Assembly (NCBI GenBank): GCA_049116315.1
Contig: JAGDZD010000004.1
Coordinates: forward strand, 248,001-312,000
DNA length: 64,000 nt
Direction: 5' to 3'
Origin: Thalassobius sp049116315
GTDB lineage: Bacteria > Pseudomonadota > Alphaproteobacteria > Rhodobacterales > Rhodobacteraceae
Part shown: positions 24,699 to 32,576 of the stretch, piece by piece
How positions within the stretch are numbered: the stretch's first letter is position 1
Layout: each line of letters starts with the position of its first letter
Position numbers and translations under genes: made by a program
The notes under the pieces: model-generated
What the model saw: the letters and a program-made list of their open reading frames with translations, nothing else
Told to the model about the DNA's origin: nothing
The model's database searches: none

Positions 24699-26819
24699 GT
24701 GAAAAATATTTCGGTGGATCAGCTGACAGAAACGGACGCGCAACAAGAGCTTGCCCGCCTCGCAGACCTGCTGACACAGGCCAACCACGACTATCACACG
24801 CTGGATGCGCCCAAGATTTCGGATGCCGATTATGATGCGGCCAAACGCCGAAACAGCGAAATCGAAACACGCTTTCCTCATCTAAAAAGAGCCGACAGCG
24901 CGTCGGATCAAGTTGGGGCCCAGGTTGGCGACGGGTTTGGCAAAATCCATCACGCTGTGCGGATGCTGTCGTTGAGCAATGCCTTTGACGACAGTGATGT
25001 GGATGAGTTTGACAGCTATATCGTCAAATATCTTGGTCAAACCAGTGGCAGTGTTGCCTATACGGCCGAACCAAAGATTGACGGGCTCAGCCTGTCGTTG
25101 CGCTATGAACAGGGCGTATTGGTGCAGGCGGCAACGCGCGGGGATGGCGCGGTCGGTGAAAACGTCACCGACAATGCCCGCACCATTGCCGATGTGCCGC
25201 ACCACCTTGAAGGAGCGCCAGACGTTCTTGAGGTGCGCGGCGAAGTCTATATGAGCCATGCGGATTTTGAGGCCTTGAATGCCCGTCAAGCAGAGCGCGG
25301 CGGCAAAGCCTTTGCCAATCCGCGCAACGCAGCAGCGGGGTCGTTGCGCCAACTGAACGCCGAAATCACCCGCGAACGCCCGCTTAAATTTTTCGCTTAC
25401 AGCTGGGGGGATCTCTCGGCACCTTTGGCGGACACCCAGATCGGGGCGATTGAGCGACTGCATCAGCTGGGGTTTCAAACCAATCCACTGACCAAGCTAT
25501 GCGCCACCGTAAATGAATTGGTGCAGCACTATCGCCAGATTGAACAGGACCGCGCTGCTTTGGGCTATGACATCGATGGCGTGGTCTACAAGGTGAATGA
25601 TCTCAGCTTGCAGACCCGGTTGGGCTTTCGCTCTACAACGCCGCGGTGGGCAATTGCCCACAAATTCCCCGCAGAACTGGCTTGGACACGTCTGGAAGCG
25701 ATCGACATTCAGGTTGGGCGCACGGGCGCGCTCAGCCCGGTGGCGCGTTTGGCCCCGGTGACGGTTGGTGGCGTGGTGGTGAGCAACGCCACATTGCACA
25801 ACGAAGACTATATCCTTGGTCGCGATTCAAAAGGGGTCGAAATCCGCGACGGCAAAGATATTCGGATCGGCGATTGGGTGCAGGTCTATCGCGCGGGTGA
25901 CGTGATCCCCAAAATTGCCGATGTCGATTTGAGCAAGCGCCCAGATGGGGCCGCGCCTTATGACTTCCCGACGCTTTGCCCGGAATGTAATTCCGAAGCG
26001 TTCCGCGAAGAGGGGGACGCGGTGCGTCGTTGCTCTGGGGGGATCATCTGTCCCGCACAAGCCGTTGAAAAACTAAAGCATTTCGTATCTCGTGGCACCT
26101 TTGACATCGAAGGTTTGGGGGCAAAACAGGTCGAGATGTTCTATCATGATGAGATGCTACCGGTGAAAGAGCCCGCCGATATCTTCACCCTGGCGCACCG
26201 CGACAAATCCCAATTGGCCAAATTGGCAAACCGGGATGGTTGGGGCGATAAAAGCGCCAAAAACCTGTTCAAAGCCATCGATGAAAAACGTTCTATTCCT
26301 TTTGGTAAGGTGCTCTTTTCTTTGGGTATTCGCCATGTTGGCGAAGCGGCGAGCAACTTGATCGCCAACCATTTTGGCACATGGCAGTCGCTCGAAGAAA
26401 CGCTGGAAAAGGCCGCTGAGTTTGAAGGTCCGGCATGGGACGATTTGTTGTCCATTGATGGGGTTGGCGAGGTTATGGCGCGCTCGTTGGTGAGCGCCTT
26501 TGCCCAAGCGAGTGAACGCGCCAGCATCGACCGGTTGATCGCGCAACTGGATGTCCAAGAGGCGGTGAAACCCGCCACGGAAAACAGCCCAGTGGCGGGA
26601 AAAATTGTTGTGTTTACAGGCACATTGGAGAAAATGAGCCGGGCAGAGGCCAAGGCGCGGGCCGAAACACTGGGGGCCAAAGTCTCTGGTTCGGTCAGTA
26701 AAAAGACCGACCTGCTGGTGGCTGGGCCCGGCGCGGGCTCCAAGGCCAAAAAGGCAGCCGAACTGGGCATCAAAACCCTAAGCGAAGATGACTGGTTGGA
26801 ACTGATTGAAGGCCTATGA
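24699..26819 (+). CDS. ligA: NAD-dependent DNA ligase LigA
   Basis: About 706 residues. Seals nicks using NAD+. Adenylation Lys126 in TAEPKIDGL; the Ia domain YHTLDAPKISDADYD binds NMN. An OB fold, the four-Cys zinc finger CPECN ... CSGGIIC, helix-hairpin-helix repeats and a C-terminal BRCT domain (VAGKIVVFTGTLEKMSRAEA) follow. I take GTG 24699 because AGGGG lies 8 bases upstream; GTG 24690 would add three residues. Its last four bases overlap recG. Confidence 0.96.
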   Translation: MKNISVDQLTETDAQQELARLADLLTQANHDYHTLDAPKISDADYDAAKRRNSEIETRFPHLKRADSASDQVGAQVGDGFGKIHHAVRMLSLSNAFDDSDVDEFDSYIVKYLGQTSGSVAYTAEPKIDGLSLSLRYEQGVLVQAATRGDGAVGENVTDNARTIADVPHHLEGAPDVLEVRGEVYMSHADFEALNARQAERGGKAFANPRNAAAGSLRQLNAEITRERPLKFFAYSWGDLSAPLADTQIGAIERLHQLGFQTNPLTKLCATVNELVQHYRQIEQDRAALGYDIDGVVYKVNDLSLQTRLGFRSTTPRWAIAHKFPAELAWTRLEAIDIQVGRTGALSPVARLAPVTVGGVVVSNATLHNEDYILGRDSKGVEIRDGKDIRIGDWVQVYRAGDVIPKIADVDLSKRPDGAAPYDFPTLCPECNSEAFREEGDAVRRCSGGIICPAQAVEKLKHFVSRGTFDIEGLGAKQVEMFYHDEMLPVKEPADIFTLAHRDKSQLAKLANRDGWGDKSAKNLFKAIDEKRSIPFGKVLFSLGIRHVGEAASNLIANHFGTWQSLEETLEKAAEFEGPAWDDLLSIDGVGEVMARSLVSAFAQASERASIDRLIAQLDVQEAVKPATENSPVAGKIVVFTGTLEKMSRAEAKARAETLGAKVSGSVSKKTDLLVAGPGAGSKAKKAAELGIKTLSEDDWLELIEGL

Positions 26820-28906
26820 GTGGACGTCCTGAACAGCTGTTCCCGCTTTTTGCCGGGCTAGAAACGCTTGAAGGTGTGGGGCCAAAAACGGCGCTGAACC
26901 TTGGGCAGCTGCATATCGAAAAGCCACGTGATCTGTTGTTTACATTGCCTTATTCTGGCATCGACCGGGCGCGTCGAGACACGATCGAAGGTGTATTGCC
27001 CCCTGAAACCGTGACCGTTGAGGTGACCATTGGCGCCCACAAGGCACCGCGCAATCGCTCTGGCGCATATCGGGTCACGGTTGAGGATGCGCAAACCAGC
27101 TTTCAGTTGGTCTTTTTCCATGCCCGGGGGGACTATCTGCAAAAAACCATCCCCGAAGGATCCCGCCGGCTGATTTCGGGCAAACTTGAGCTGTTTGATG
27201 GCGTTGCGCAGATGGTGCACCCCGATCACATGGTGTCGCTGGACGAGGCCGGTGAAATTCCGGTGTTTGAACCGGTCTATCCTTTGACATCGGGCGTCAG
27301 TCAAAAACAGATGGCCAAAGCAATGCGCGCGGCGGTGTCCAGGGCGAAAGATTTGCCCGAATGGATTGATTCAGAACAAAAAAAGCAAAGCGATTGGCCA
27401 AGCTGGAGCGCAGCGATCGAAGCCGCCCACAGCCCTCAATCCACCGGAGATCTGGCACCGACCGCCAAAGCGCGCGAACGTCTGGCCTATGACGAGTTGA
27501 TGGCGCATCAGCTGACCTTGGCCTTGGCGCGTTCACAATTGCGACGCGGCGTCGGGCAGGTCACCCAAGGTGACGGGCGGCTCCAAAGCCGCGTGCTTCA
27601 GGCCTTGCCGTATCGCCCCACGGGGGCTCAGATGCGCTCGATTGACGAAATTCAGGGGGATATGGCCAAGCCTCTTAAGATGAACCGGCTGTTGCAGGGG
27701 GACGTGGGCGCGGGCAAAACCTTGGTGGCTTTGATGGCGCTGCTCTGTGCGGTTGAGGCTGGCGGGCAGGGCGTCATGATGGCCCCAACCGAAATTCTTG
27801 CGCGGCAACATCTAGAAGGTCTACAGCCCTTGGCCGAAGCCTCAGGCGTGGTGCTAGAGGTGTTGACCGGGCGCGACAAGGGCAAAGATCGCCAAGCCAA
27901 ACTGGCGGCTTTGGCCAGGGGAGACATCCAAATTTTGGTGGGCACCCATGCGGTGTTTCAAAACGATGTTGAGTTTGCTGACCTGCGTCTGGCCGTTGTG
28001 GATGAGCAGCATCGCTTTGGCGTGCGCCAACGACTAGAGCTTGGCAAAAAGGGCGCCGCGGCGGATGTTTTGGTGATGACTGCGACGCCAATTCCGCGTT
28101 CTTTGGCGCTGGCGCAATACGGCGACATGGATGTGTCGGTGCTGGATGAAAAACCACCCGGACGCAAACCCATCAAAACCGCTATGGTTTCTACCGGGCG
28201 CATAGACGAGGTGATTGATCACCTGCGCCAAGCGGTGAAAGAAGGTCGGCAGGCCTATTGGGTTTGCCCGCTTGTCGAAGAAAGTGAAGTGGTGGACCTG
28301 ACCGCCGCCGAGGCACGGTTCAAAACACTTCGGGCGGCCCTTGGCGAGGGTGTTGTTGGTCTGGTGCATGGGCAAATGCCCCCGGCTGATAAAGACGCCG
28401 CCATGGCCGAGTTTGTGGCGGGGCGCACCAGTGTGCTGGTGTCGACCACTGTGATCGAGGTTGGCGTCAACGTGCCCAACGCCACCATCATGGTGATTGA
28501 GCGGGCAGAGACCTTTGGTCTAGCGCAGTTACACCAACTGCGTGGGCGTGTTGGTCGCGGTGATGCCGCCTCCACCTGTTTGTTACTCTATCAGGCCCCT
28601 CTCAGCGAAACCGGGGAACGTCGCTTGACCACGTTGCGCGACACCGAAGACGGGTTCCGTATCTCGGAGGTGGATCTGGAGATGCGCGGATCCGGAGATC
28701 TGATTGGCACGGCGCAATCGGGCTTGCCCCGATTCCGAGTTGCCGATTTGGAACGCCAAGCAGCCCTTATGGCAGTCGCCCAAAGCGACGCCCGCGCGCT
28801 ATTGCATGAGGATCCATCGCTGGAAGGAGACCGCGGCAAGGCGGCGCGCGTTCTTTTGTGGCTGATGGAACAGGATCAAGCAATCCGTTTAATTTCAGTA
28901 GGTTAA
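26816..28906 (+). CDS. recG: ATP-dependent DNA helicase RecG
   Basis: 696 residues. Remodels stalled replication forks and recombination intermediates. The N-terminal wedge (about 1-180) includes LEGVGPKTALNLGQL. The helicase core has Walker A GDVGAGKTLVALMAL, motif II DEQHRFGV, motif III TATPIPRS and motif VI QLRGRVGRG. ATGA overlap with ligA links the two repair genes. A LexA-type box follows its stop by about 60 bp but faces the next, small gene. Confidence 0.96.
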   Translation: MSGRPEQLFPLFAGLETLEGVGPKTALNLGQLHIEKPRDLLFTLPYSGIDRARRDTIEGVLPPETVTVEVTIGAHKAPRNRSGAYRVTVEDAQTSFQLVFFHARGDYLQKTIPEGSRRLISGKLELFDGVAQMVHPDHMVSLDEAGEIPVFEPVYPLTSGVSQKQMAKAMRAAVSRAKDLPEWIDSEQKKQSDWPSWSAAIEAAHSPQSTGDLAPTAKARERLAYDELMAHQLTLALARSQLRRGVGQVTQGDGRLQSRVLQALPYRPTGAQMRSIDEIQGDMAKPLKMNRLLQGDVGAGKTLVALMALLCAVEAGGQGVMMAPTEILARQHLEGLQPLAEASGVVLEVLTGRDKGKDRQAKLAALARGDIQILVGTHAVFQNDVEFADLRLAVVDEQHRFGVRQRLELGKKGAAADVLVMTATPIPRSLALAQYGDMDVSVLDEKPPGRKPIKTAMVSTGRIDEVIDHLRQAVKEGRQAYWVCPLVEESEVVDLTAAEARFKTLRAALGEGVVGLVHGQMPPADKDAAMAEFVAGRTSVLVSTTVIEVGVNVPNATIMVIERAETFGLAQLHQLRGRVGRGDAASTCLLLYQAPLSETGERRLTTLRDTEDGFRISEVDLEMRGSGDLIGTAQSGLPRFRVADLERQAALMAVAQSDARALLHEDPSLEGDRGKAARVLLWLMEQDQAIRLISVG

Positions 28907-28957
28907 ACCGATTTGATGCGCAGGCCGCGACGGTTTTCGCCCCCAAAAACCCACTTT

Positions 28958-29013
28958 GTTCACAAATGTTCTCATAAAGTTCTTTACGACTCACCCTGAA
29001 TATGAGAACAAAG
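28958..29013 (+). promoter_or_regulatory. LexA-type (SOS) box with extra GTTC/GAAC half-sites
   Basis: GTTC at 28968-28971 and 28979-28982 are separated by 7 bases (TCATAAA), the GTTC-N7-GTTC pattern bound by LexA in alphaproteobacteria. A further GTTC is at 28958, and a GAAC at 29006 makes two 8-bp inverted repeats (GTTCTCAT/ATGAGAAC and CTTTGTTC/GAACAAAG). The box lies 62 bp upstream of the microprotein start, a fitting place to block its promoter. Confidence 0.65.
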
Positions 29014-29044
29014 AGGCAACAAACAGGTGCAGGGAGAGCAGCCG

Positions 29045-29167
29045 ATGTTTCGTGAAATCAAATCTATCATATCGCGGTCGCAAGACACGTTGTTGGCAGA
29101 CGCTATTGGCGCGGCTGCTTTGATGATTATGTTCGTCATCGGCCTACACTTGCCGCTGTTTGCCTGA
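29045..29167 (+). CDS. 40-residue single-span membrane microprotein, putatively SOS-controlled
   Basis: Begins MFREIKSIISRSQDTLL (basic, amphipathic) and continues ADAIGAAALMIMFVIGLHLP, a hydrophobic stretch long enough for one membrane span, ending in Ala40. A good ribosome site, AGGGAGAG, lies 6 bases upstream of ATG 29045. A LexA-type box precedes it and a strong terminator lies 136 bp after its stop, so it looks like its own transcription unit. It is unlike any family I can name. SOS-induced membrane microproteins such as SidA or TisB share the plan but not visible sequence. Confidence 0.65.
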   Translation: MFREIKSIISRSQDTLLADAIGAAALMIMFVIGLHLPLFA

Positions 29168-29302
29168 GTTTTCTGCCCGCGTGTTCTTCTGGGCCTGTGC
29201 CGCGCCTTATCCCCATATCGCGCTTGTGACACTGCCTGTCCCGTCACAGGGAAAGCCTCTTCCCCTTTTATGGGTCCAGACTGTCCAGAACACGCACCTT
29301 CT

Positions 29303-29341
29303 CCGCCGCCATCCTTTGCTGGGTGAGCGGCGGTTTTTTTT
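29303..29341 (+). terminator. Terminator after the microprotein unit
   Basis: Stem CCGCCGC (29303-29309) with GCGGCGG (29327-29333), a 17-base loop, then eight T. The T run touches the stop codon of the facing Fe-S scaffold gene. A shorter hairpin (GGGAA/TTCCCC and TTTT) lies near 29250-29270. Confidence 0.85.
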
Positions 29342-29795
29342 AGGCGCAGTCAGATTTTTCAATCGCAAGGTCAAACGCTTCGAGCGTGGCTTCAAGGGCC
29401 AACATGATCGAGGCGTGACGATTTTTATACTCGCGTGCGGGCTGCAACACTTCGAGACCCGAAAACGGGGCATCCGGGACGGGACCCTCGTTTTTAAGCA
29501 TATCTTTCAATTGATTGCGTGCCGTTTCAATCTGATCTCGCGAAGCGCCAATCACGGCGCTGCCGACCACTGAGGCCGCCGCTTGTCCCAAAGCACAGGC
29601 TTTGACGTCTTGACCAAACTCCGCAATCACACCGTCGCGCAACGACAAATCAATTGCCACGGTTGACCCGCAGAGCGGAGAGCGTCGTTTGGCCGTGGCT
29701 TGGGGATCGCTGAGGCGATCCATATGGGGAATATCCGCTGCGAGCGCCAAAATCCGGGCTGAATAGAGTTTGATCAGATCTGTTTCGCCGCTCAT
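29340..29795 (-). CDS. U-type iron-sulfur cluster assembly scaffold-like protein
   Basis: 151 residues of the IscU/NifU N-terminal family. Cys42 in SPLCGSTVAIDL and Cys68 in KACALGQAAASVVGSA match two of the three cluster ligands. The third canonical Cys is not in its usual place; Cys150 near the end could serve. Start ATG 29795 follows AAGGAAAAGAC; the upstream extension is not supported. No isc or suf genes are nearby; hisI is divergent. It may be a scaffold or a carrier; activity is uncertain. Confidence 0.8.
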   Translation of the reverse strand: MSGETDLIKLYSARILALAADIPHMDRLSDPQATAKRRSPLCGSTVAIDLSLRDGVIAEFGQDVKACALGQAAASVVGSAVIGASRDQIETARNQLKDMLKNEGPVPDAPFSGLEVLQPAREYKNRHASIMLALEATLEAFDLAIEKSDCA

Positions 29796-29861
29796 GTCTT
29801 TTCCTTTGTACCACTTCCCCATAGATAGGGTTCATATCTGCAGATGCAAAAGGTTTTTCGC

Positions 29862-30221
29862 ATGTCCTTTGATCCTTCGACTTTGACTTATGACGCCAAA
29901 GGCCTGATCCCGGCCATCGCCCAGGACGCCCAGTCCGGTGAGGTGTTGATGATGGCTTGGATGAACGCCGACTCTGTCGCCAAAACCCTGGCCACCGGCA
30001 AAGTCACCTATTGGAGCCGCTCGCGGCAAGCCTTTTGGATCAAAGGTGAAAGCAGCGGCCATGTGCAGGAACTGGTCGATTTCCGCTTTGATTGTGATCA
30101 AGACTGTTTGCTGGTTCTGGTCAATCAAACGGGCCCCGCCTGCCACACCAATCGGCGCAGTTGCTTCTATTCTGCGGTGCGGGATGGGGCGGTGGTCGAA
30201 TTGATGGCGCCTGAAAGCTAA
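29862..30221 (+). CDS. hisI: Phosphoribosyl-AMP cyclohydrolase
   Basis: 119 residues, the monofunctional HisI of histidine synthesis, opening the ring of phosphoribosyl-AMP. Metal ligands appear in DCDQDCLL and in GPACHTNRRSCFY; VTYWSRSRQAFWIKGESSGHVQ is the family core. There is no HisE domain, so the pyrophosphohydrolase is elsewhere. I use ATG 29862, with AAAAGG upstream, not the ATG at 29844. It stands apart from any other his gene. Confidence 0.95.
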   Translation: MSFDPSTLTYDAKGLIPAIAQDAQSGEVLMMAWMNADSVAKTLATGKVTYWSRSRQAFWIKGESSGHVQELVDFRFDCDQDCLLVLVNQTGPACHTNRRSCFYSAVRDGAVVELMAPES

Positions 30222-30249
30222 GACCTGGCCCCTAAGGGCCCTAAGGGTA

Positions 30250-30326
30250 GGATCAAGGGGGCGCTGCCCCCTCTGGGGACAAGGTCCCCGTTCACCCCCG
30301 AGGTATTTGACCCAAGAAAAAGATCA
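30250..30326 (-). repeat. Dispersed double-hairpin element, copy A, at the gluQ stop
   Basis: Read on the minus strand it begins with the TGA of gluQ, then TCTTTTTCTTGGGT, AAATACC, a CGGGGGTGAACGGGG stretch, hairpin GGGGAC-CTT-GTCCCC (30275-30289) and hairpin GGGGGC-AGC-GCCCCC (30257-30271). Copy B at 53656 follows the same plan and also begins at a TGA. It probably ends or stabilises transcripts, and is a repeat family. Confidence 0.85.
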
Positions 30327-31193
30327 CAGGCCCACGAGGGCACGGATGTCTTGTGGCGTGGCGCCATCGGCGCGGTATTTGGCAATGGCGCGCGCATCGT
30401 CGCGTTTGGCCAGACGTTTGCCAGCGCCATCACGGATCAGACGGTGGTGGTGATAGTGAGGTGTCGGCAAATCCAGCAGCCGTTGCAACAACACGTGAAT
30501 TTGGGTTGCATCAAACAGATCCTGGCCGCGAATGACATGGGTGACGTTTTGCGCCGCATCATCCAGCACCACCGAGAGGTGATACGAGCCCAAAAAATCT
30601 TTGCGCGACAGAACGATATCGCCAACAGATTGGCGCAACGTCTGGGGGGAGAGATGGATGGTGCGATTTGTGTCAGGCCCGTCGCCGGCCTCCTCAAAGC
30701 TGAGGTCTTGGGGATTGGGCAGGCTGGCCAAGGCACGCGCCATGTTGAGCCGCAGCGGGAGTTGTGTCGGCATGTCCTGAGAGGCGTGCCCGTTTGCGGG
30801 CCGGCAAGTGCCGGGATAGATCAGCCCGTCAGGCCCGTGGCTGGGCACACCTTCTTGGGGGGCTGCACTAGCAGCGAGAATATCACGGCGGGTGCAGCGG
30901 CAGGGATAAAGCAGGCCACGACGCCAGAGGGCGTTGAGCGCCGCACCGTAGGTCGCGCTGCGATCGGATTGGCGCAGGATTTTCGGCGCCCACTCAAGGC
31001 CAAGCCAGCGCAGATCTTCGTAGATCTGATCCTCCCAGTGGGGGCGTGACCGCGTTTGATCAATGTCTTCAATTCTGAGGTGGAATTGCCCCCCCACCGC
31101 GCGGGCCCTGTCATAGGCCAGCAGCGCAGAGTAGGCGTGACCCAGATGCAGCGGCCCGGTGGGGCTGGGTGCAAACCGGGTCACAAATGTCAT
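30324..31193 (-). CDS. gluQ: Glutamyl-Q tRNA(Asp) synthetase
   Basis: 289 residues, a truncated glutamyl-tRNA synthetase without the anticodon-binding domain. It charges glutamate onto the queuosine base of tRNA(Asp). The HIGH-like motif is PSPTGPLHLGHAYSAL and the KMSKS-like one KRLAKRDDAR. Zinc-ligand candidates are in YPCRCTRRDI and GTCR. Its start overlaps the trmFO stop by four bases, so both tRNA-modifying enzymes come from one mRNA. Confidence 0.92.
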   Translation of the reverse strand: MTFVTRFAPSPTGPLHLGHAYSALLAYDRARAVGGQFHLRIEDIDQTRSRPHWEDQIYEDLRWLGLEWAPKILRQSDRSATYGAALNALWRRGLLYPCRCTRRDILAASAAPQEGVPSHGPDGLIYPGTCRPANGHASQDMPTQLPLRLNMARALASLPNPQDLSFEEAGDGPDTNRTIHLSPQTLRQSVGDIVLSRKDFLGSYHLSVVLDDAAQNVTHVIRGQDLFDATQIHVLLQRLLDLPTPHYHHHRLIRDGAGKRLAKRDDARAIAKYRADGATPQDIRALVGL

Positions 31194-32536
31194 GAGGATT
31201 GACCCTCAAGCCATTGAGTGAACTCTTCTTTTGCGCGATCCGTATAGGCTTTGTAGCGATCTTTGCGACCGCGACGCCCGCCTTTGAGCCCTTCCACCGG
31301 GTGGAACAGACCAAAGTTGACGTTCATCGGTTGGAAGGTTTTGGCATCCGCGCCCCCGGTGATGTGGTGGATCAAGGCGCCCATGGCGGTGTTTTGCGGC
31401 GCCGTATCCAAAGGTTTGCCCAGCAATTCGGCCGCCGCCAGACGTCCCGCCAGCAGGCCCATGGCCGCGCTTTCCACATAGCCTTCGACGCCGGTGACCT
31501 GACCTGCAAATCGAATGTTGGGTTTGGATTTCAACCGCATCTGATTGTCCAGCAATGTGGGTGAATTCAAAAACGTATTGCGGTGGATCCCGCCCAAACG
31601 GGCAAAATTGGCGTTTTGCAGCCCCGGAATGGCGCGGAACACTTCGGTCTGTGCGCCGTATTTCATTTTGGTTTGAAATCCGACGATATTGTAAAGCGTT
31701 CCCAAGGCGTTGTCCCGGCGCAGCTGCACCACCGCATAGGGTTTGTTGTCCGGATCGTTTGCATTGGTCAGGCCCACCGGTTTCATCGGGCCGAAACGCA
31801 GGGTTTCGCGGCCCCGTTCCGCCATGACTTCGATCGGCAGACAACCATCAAAATAGCCTGCGGTTTCCCCTTCGTGAAATTCGGTTTTATCCGCCGCCAT
31901 CAGGGCATCAATAAAGGCTTCGTATTGCTCTTTGGTCATTGGGCAATTGAGATAGGCCTTTTGTTCTTCTTCGGTGTCGCCTTTGTCGTAGCGAGATTGC
32001 AACCAAGCGACATCCATATCGATGCTGTCAGCATAGACAATCGGCGCGATAGCATCAAAAAAGGCCAAACGCTCGGCGCCGGTTTCTGCTTGAATGGCTG
32101 CGCCAAGACCAGCTGAGGTCAGCGGCCCGGTGGCGATGATCCATGTGCCCTCGCTCGGCAACTCGGTGATCTCATCATAAGACACCGACACATTGGGATG
32201 ATCCAATAAGGCTTTGGTGACGCTGGCAGCAAAGGCATCACGGTCCACCGCCAAAGCGCCGCCCGCAGGCAGGCGATGTTGCTCTGCCATCTGCATGATC
32301 AACCCGTTGGCAGCGCGCATTTCCCAATGCAACAGACCCACCGCATTCTGTTCGTCATCATCCGAACGGAAGGAGTTTGAGCAAACCATCTCGGCCAGAT
32401 TGCCGGTTTGATGCGCAAAGGTTTCGACTTTGGGGCGCATCTCGTGGATGACCACTTGAATGCCCTGATTGGCAGCCTGCCAAGCTGCTTCGGATCCGGC
32501 CATGCCGCCGCCGACGATATGCAATGTTTTTTCCAT
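31190..32536 (-). CDS. trmFO: Methylenetetrahydrofolate-tRNA-(uracil-5-)-methyltransferase TrmFO
   Basis: 448 residues. Flavin enzyme that makes m5U54 in the T loop of tRNA using methylene-folate, in place of TrmA. FAD motif HIVGGGMAGSEAAWQAA at the start; NLAEMVCSNSFRSDD, GPLTSAGLG and VQLRRDNALGTLYNIVGFQTK are family blocks. I chose MEKTLHIV at 32536; the longer frame adds 32 residues unlike the family. Coupled to gluQ downstream by ATGA. Confidence 0.95.
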   Translation of the reverse strand: MEKTLHIVGGGMAGSEAAWQAANQGIQVVIHEMRPKVETFAHQTGNLAEMVCSNSFRSDDDEQNAVGLLHWEMRAANGLIMQMAEQHRLPAGGALAVDRDAFAASVTKALLDHPNVSVSYDEITELPSEGTWIIATGPLTSAGLGAAIQAETGAERLAFFDAIAPIVYADSIDMDVAWLQSRYDKGDTEEEQKAYLNCPMTKEQYEAFIDALMAADKTEFHEGETAGYFDGCLPIEVMAERGRETLRFGPMKPVGLTNANDPDNKPYAVVQLRRDNALGTLYNIVGFQTKMKYGAQTEVFRAIPGLQNANFARLGGIHRNTFLNSPTLLDNQMRLKSKPNIRFAGQVTGVEGYVESAAMGLLAGRLAAAELLGKPLDTAPQNTAMGALIHHITGGADAKTFQPMNVNFGLFHPVEGLKGGRRGRKDRYKAYTDRAKEEFTQWLEGQSS

Positions 32537-32576
32537 GTGCCGCGATGTAGGGCAACAACAGGCGTTTGGAAAGCCC

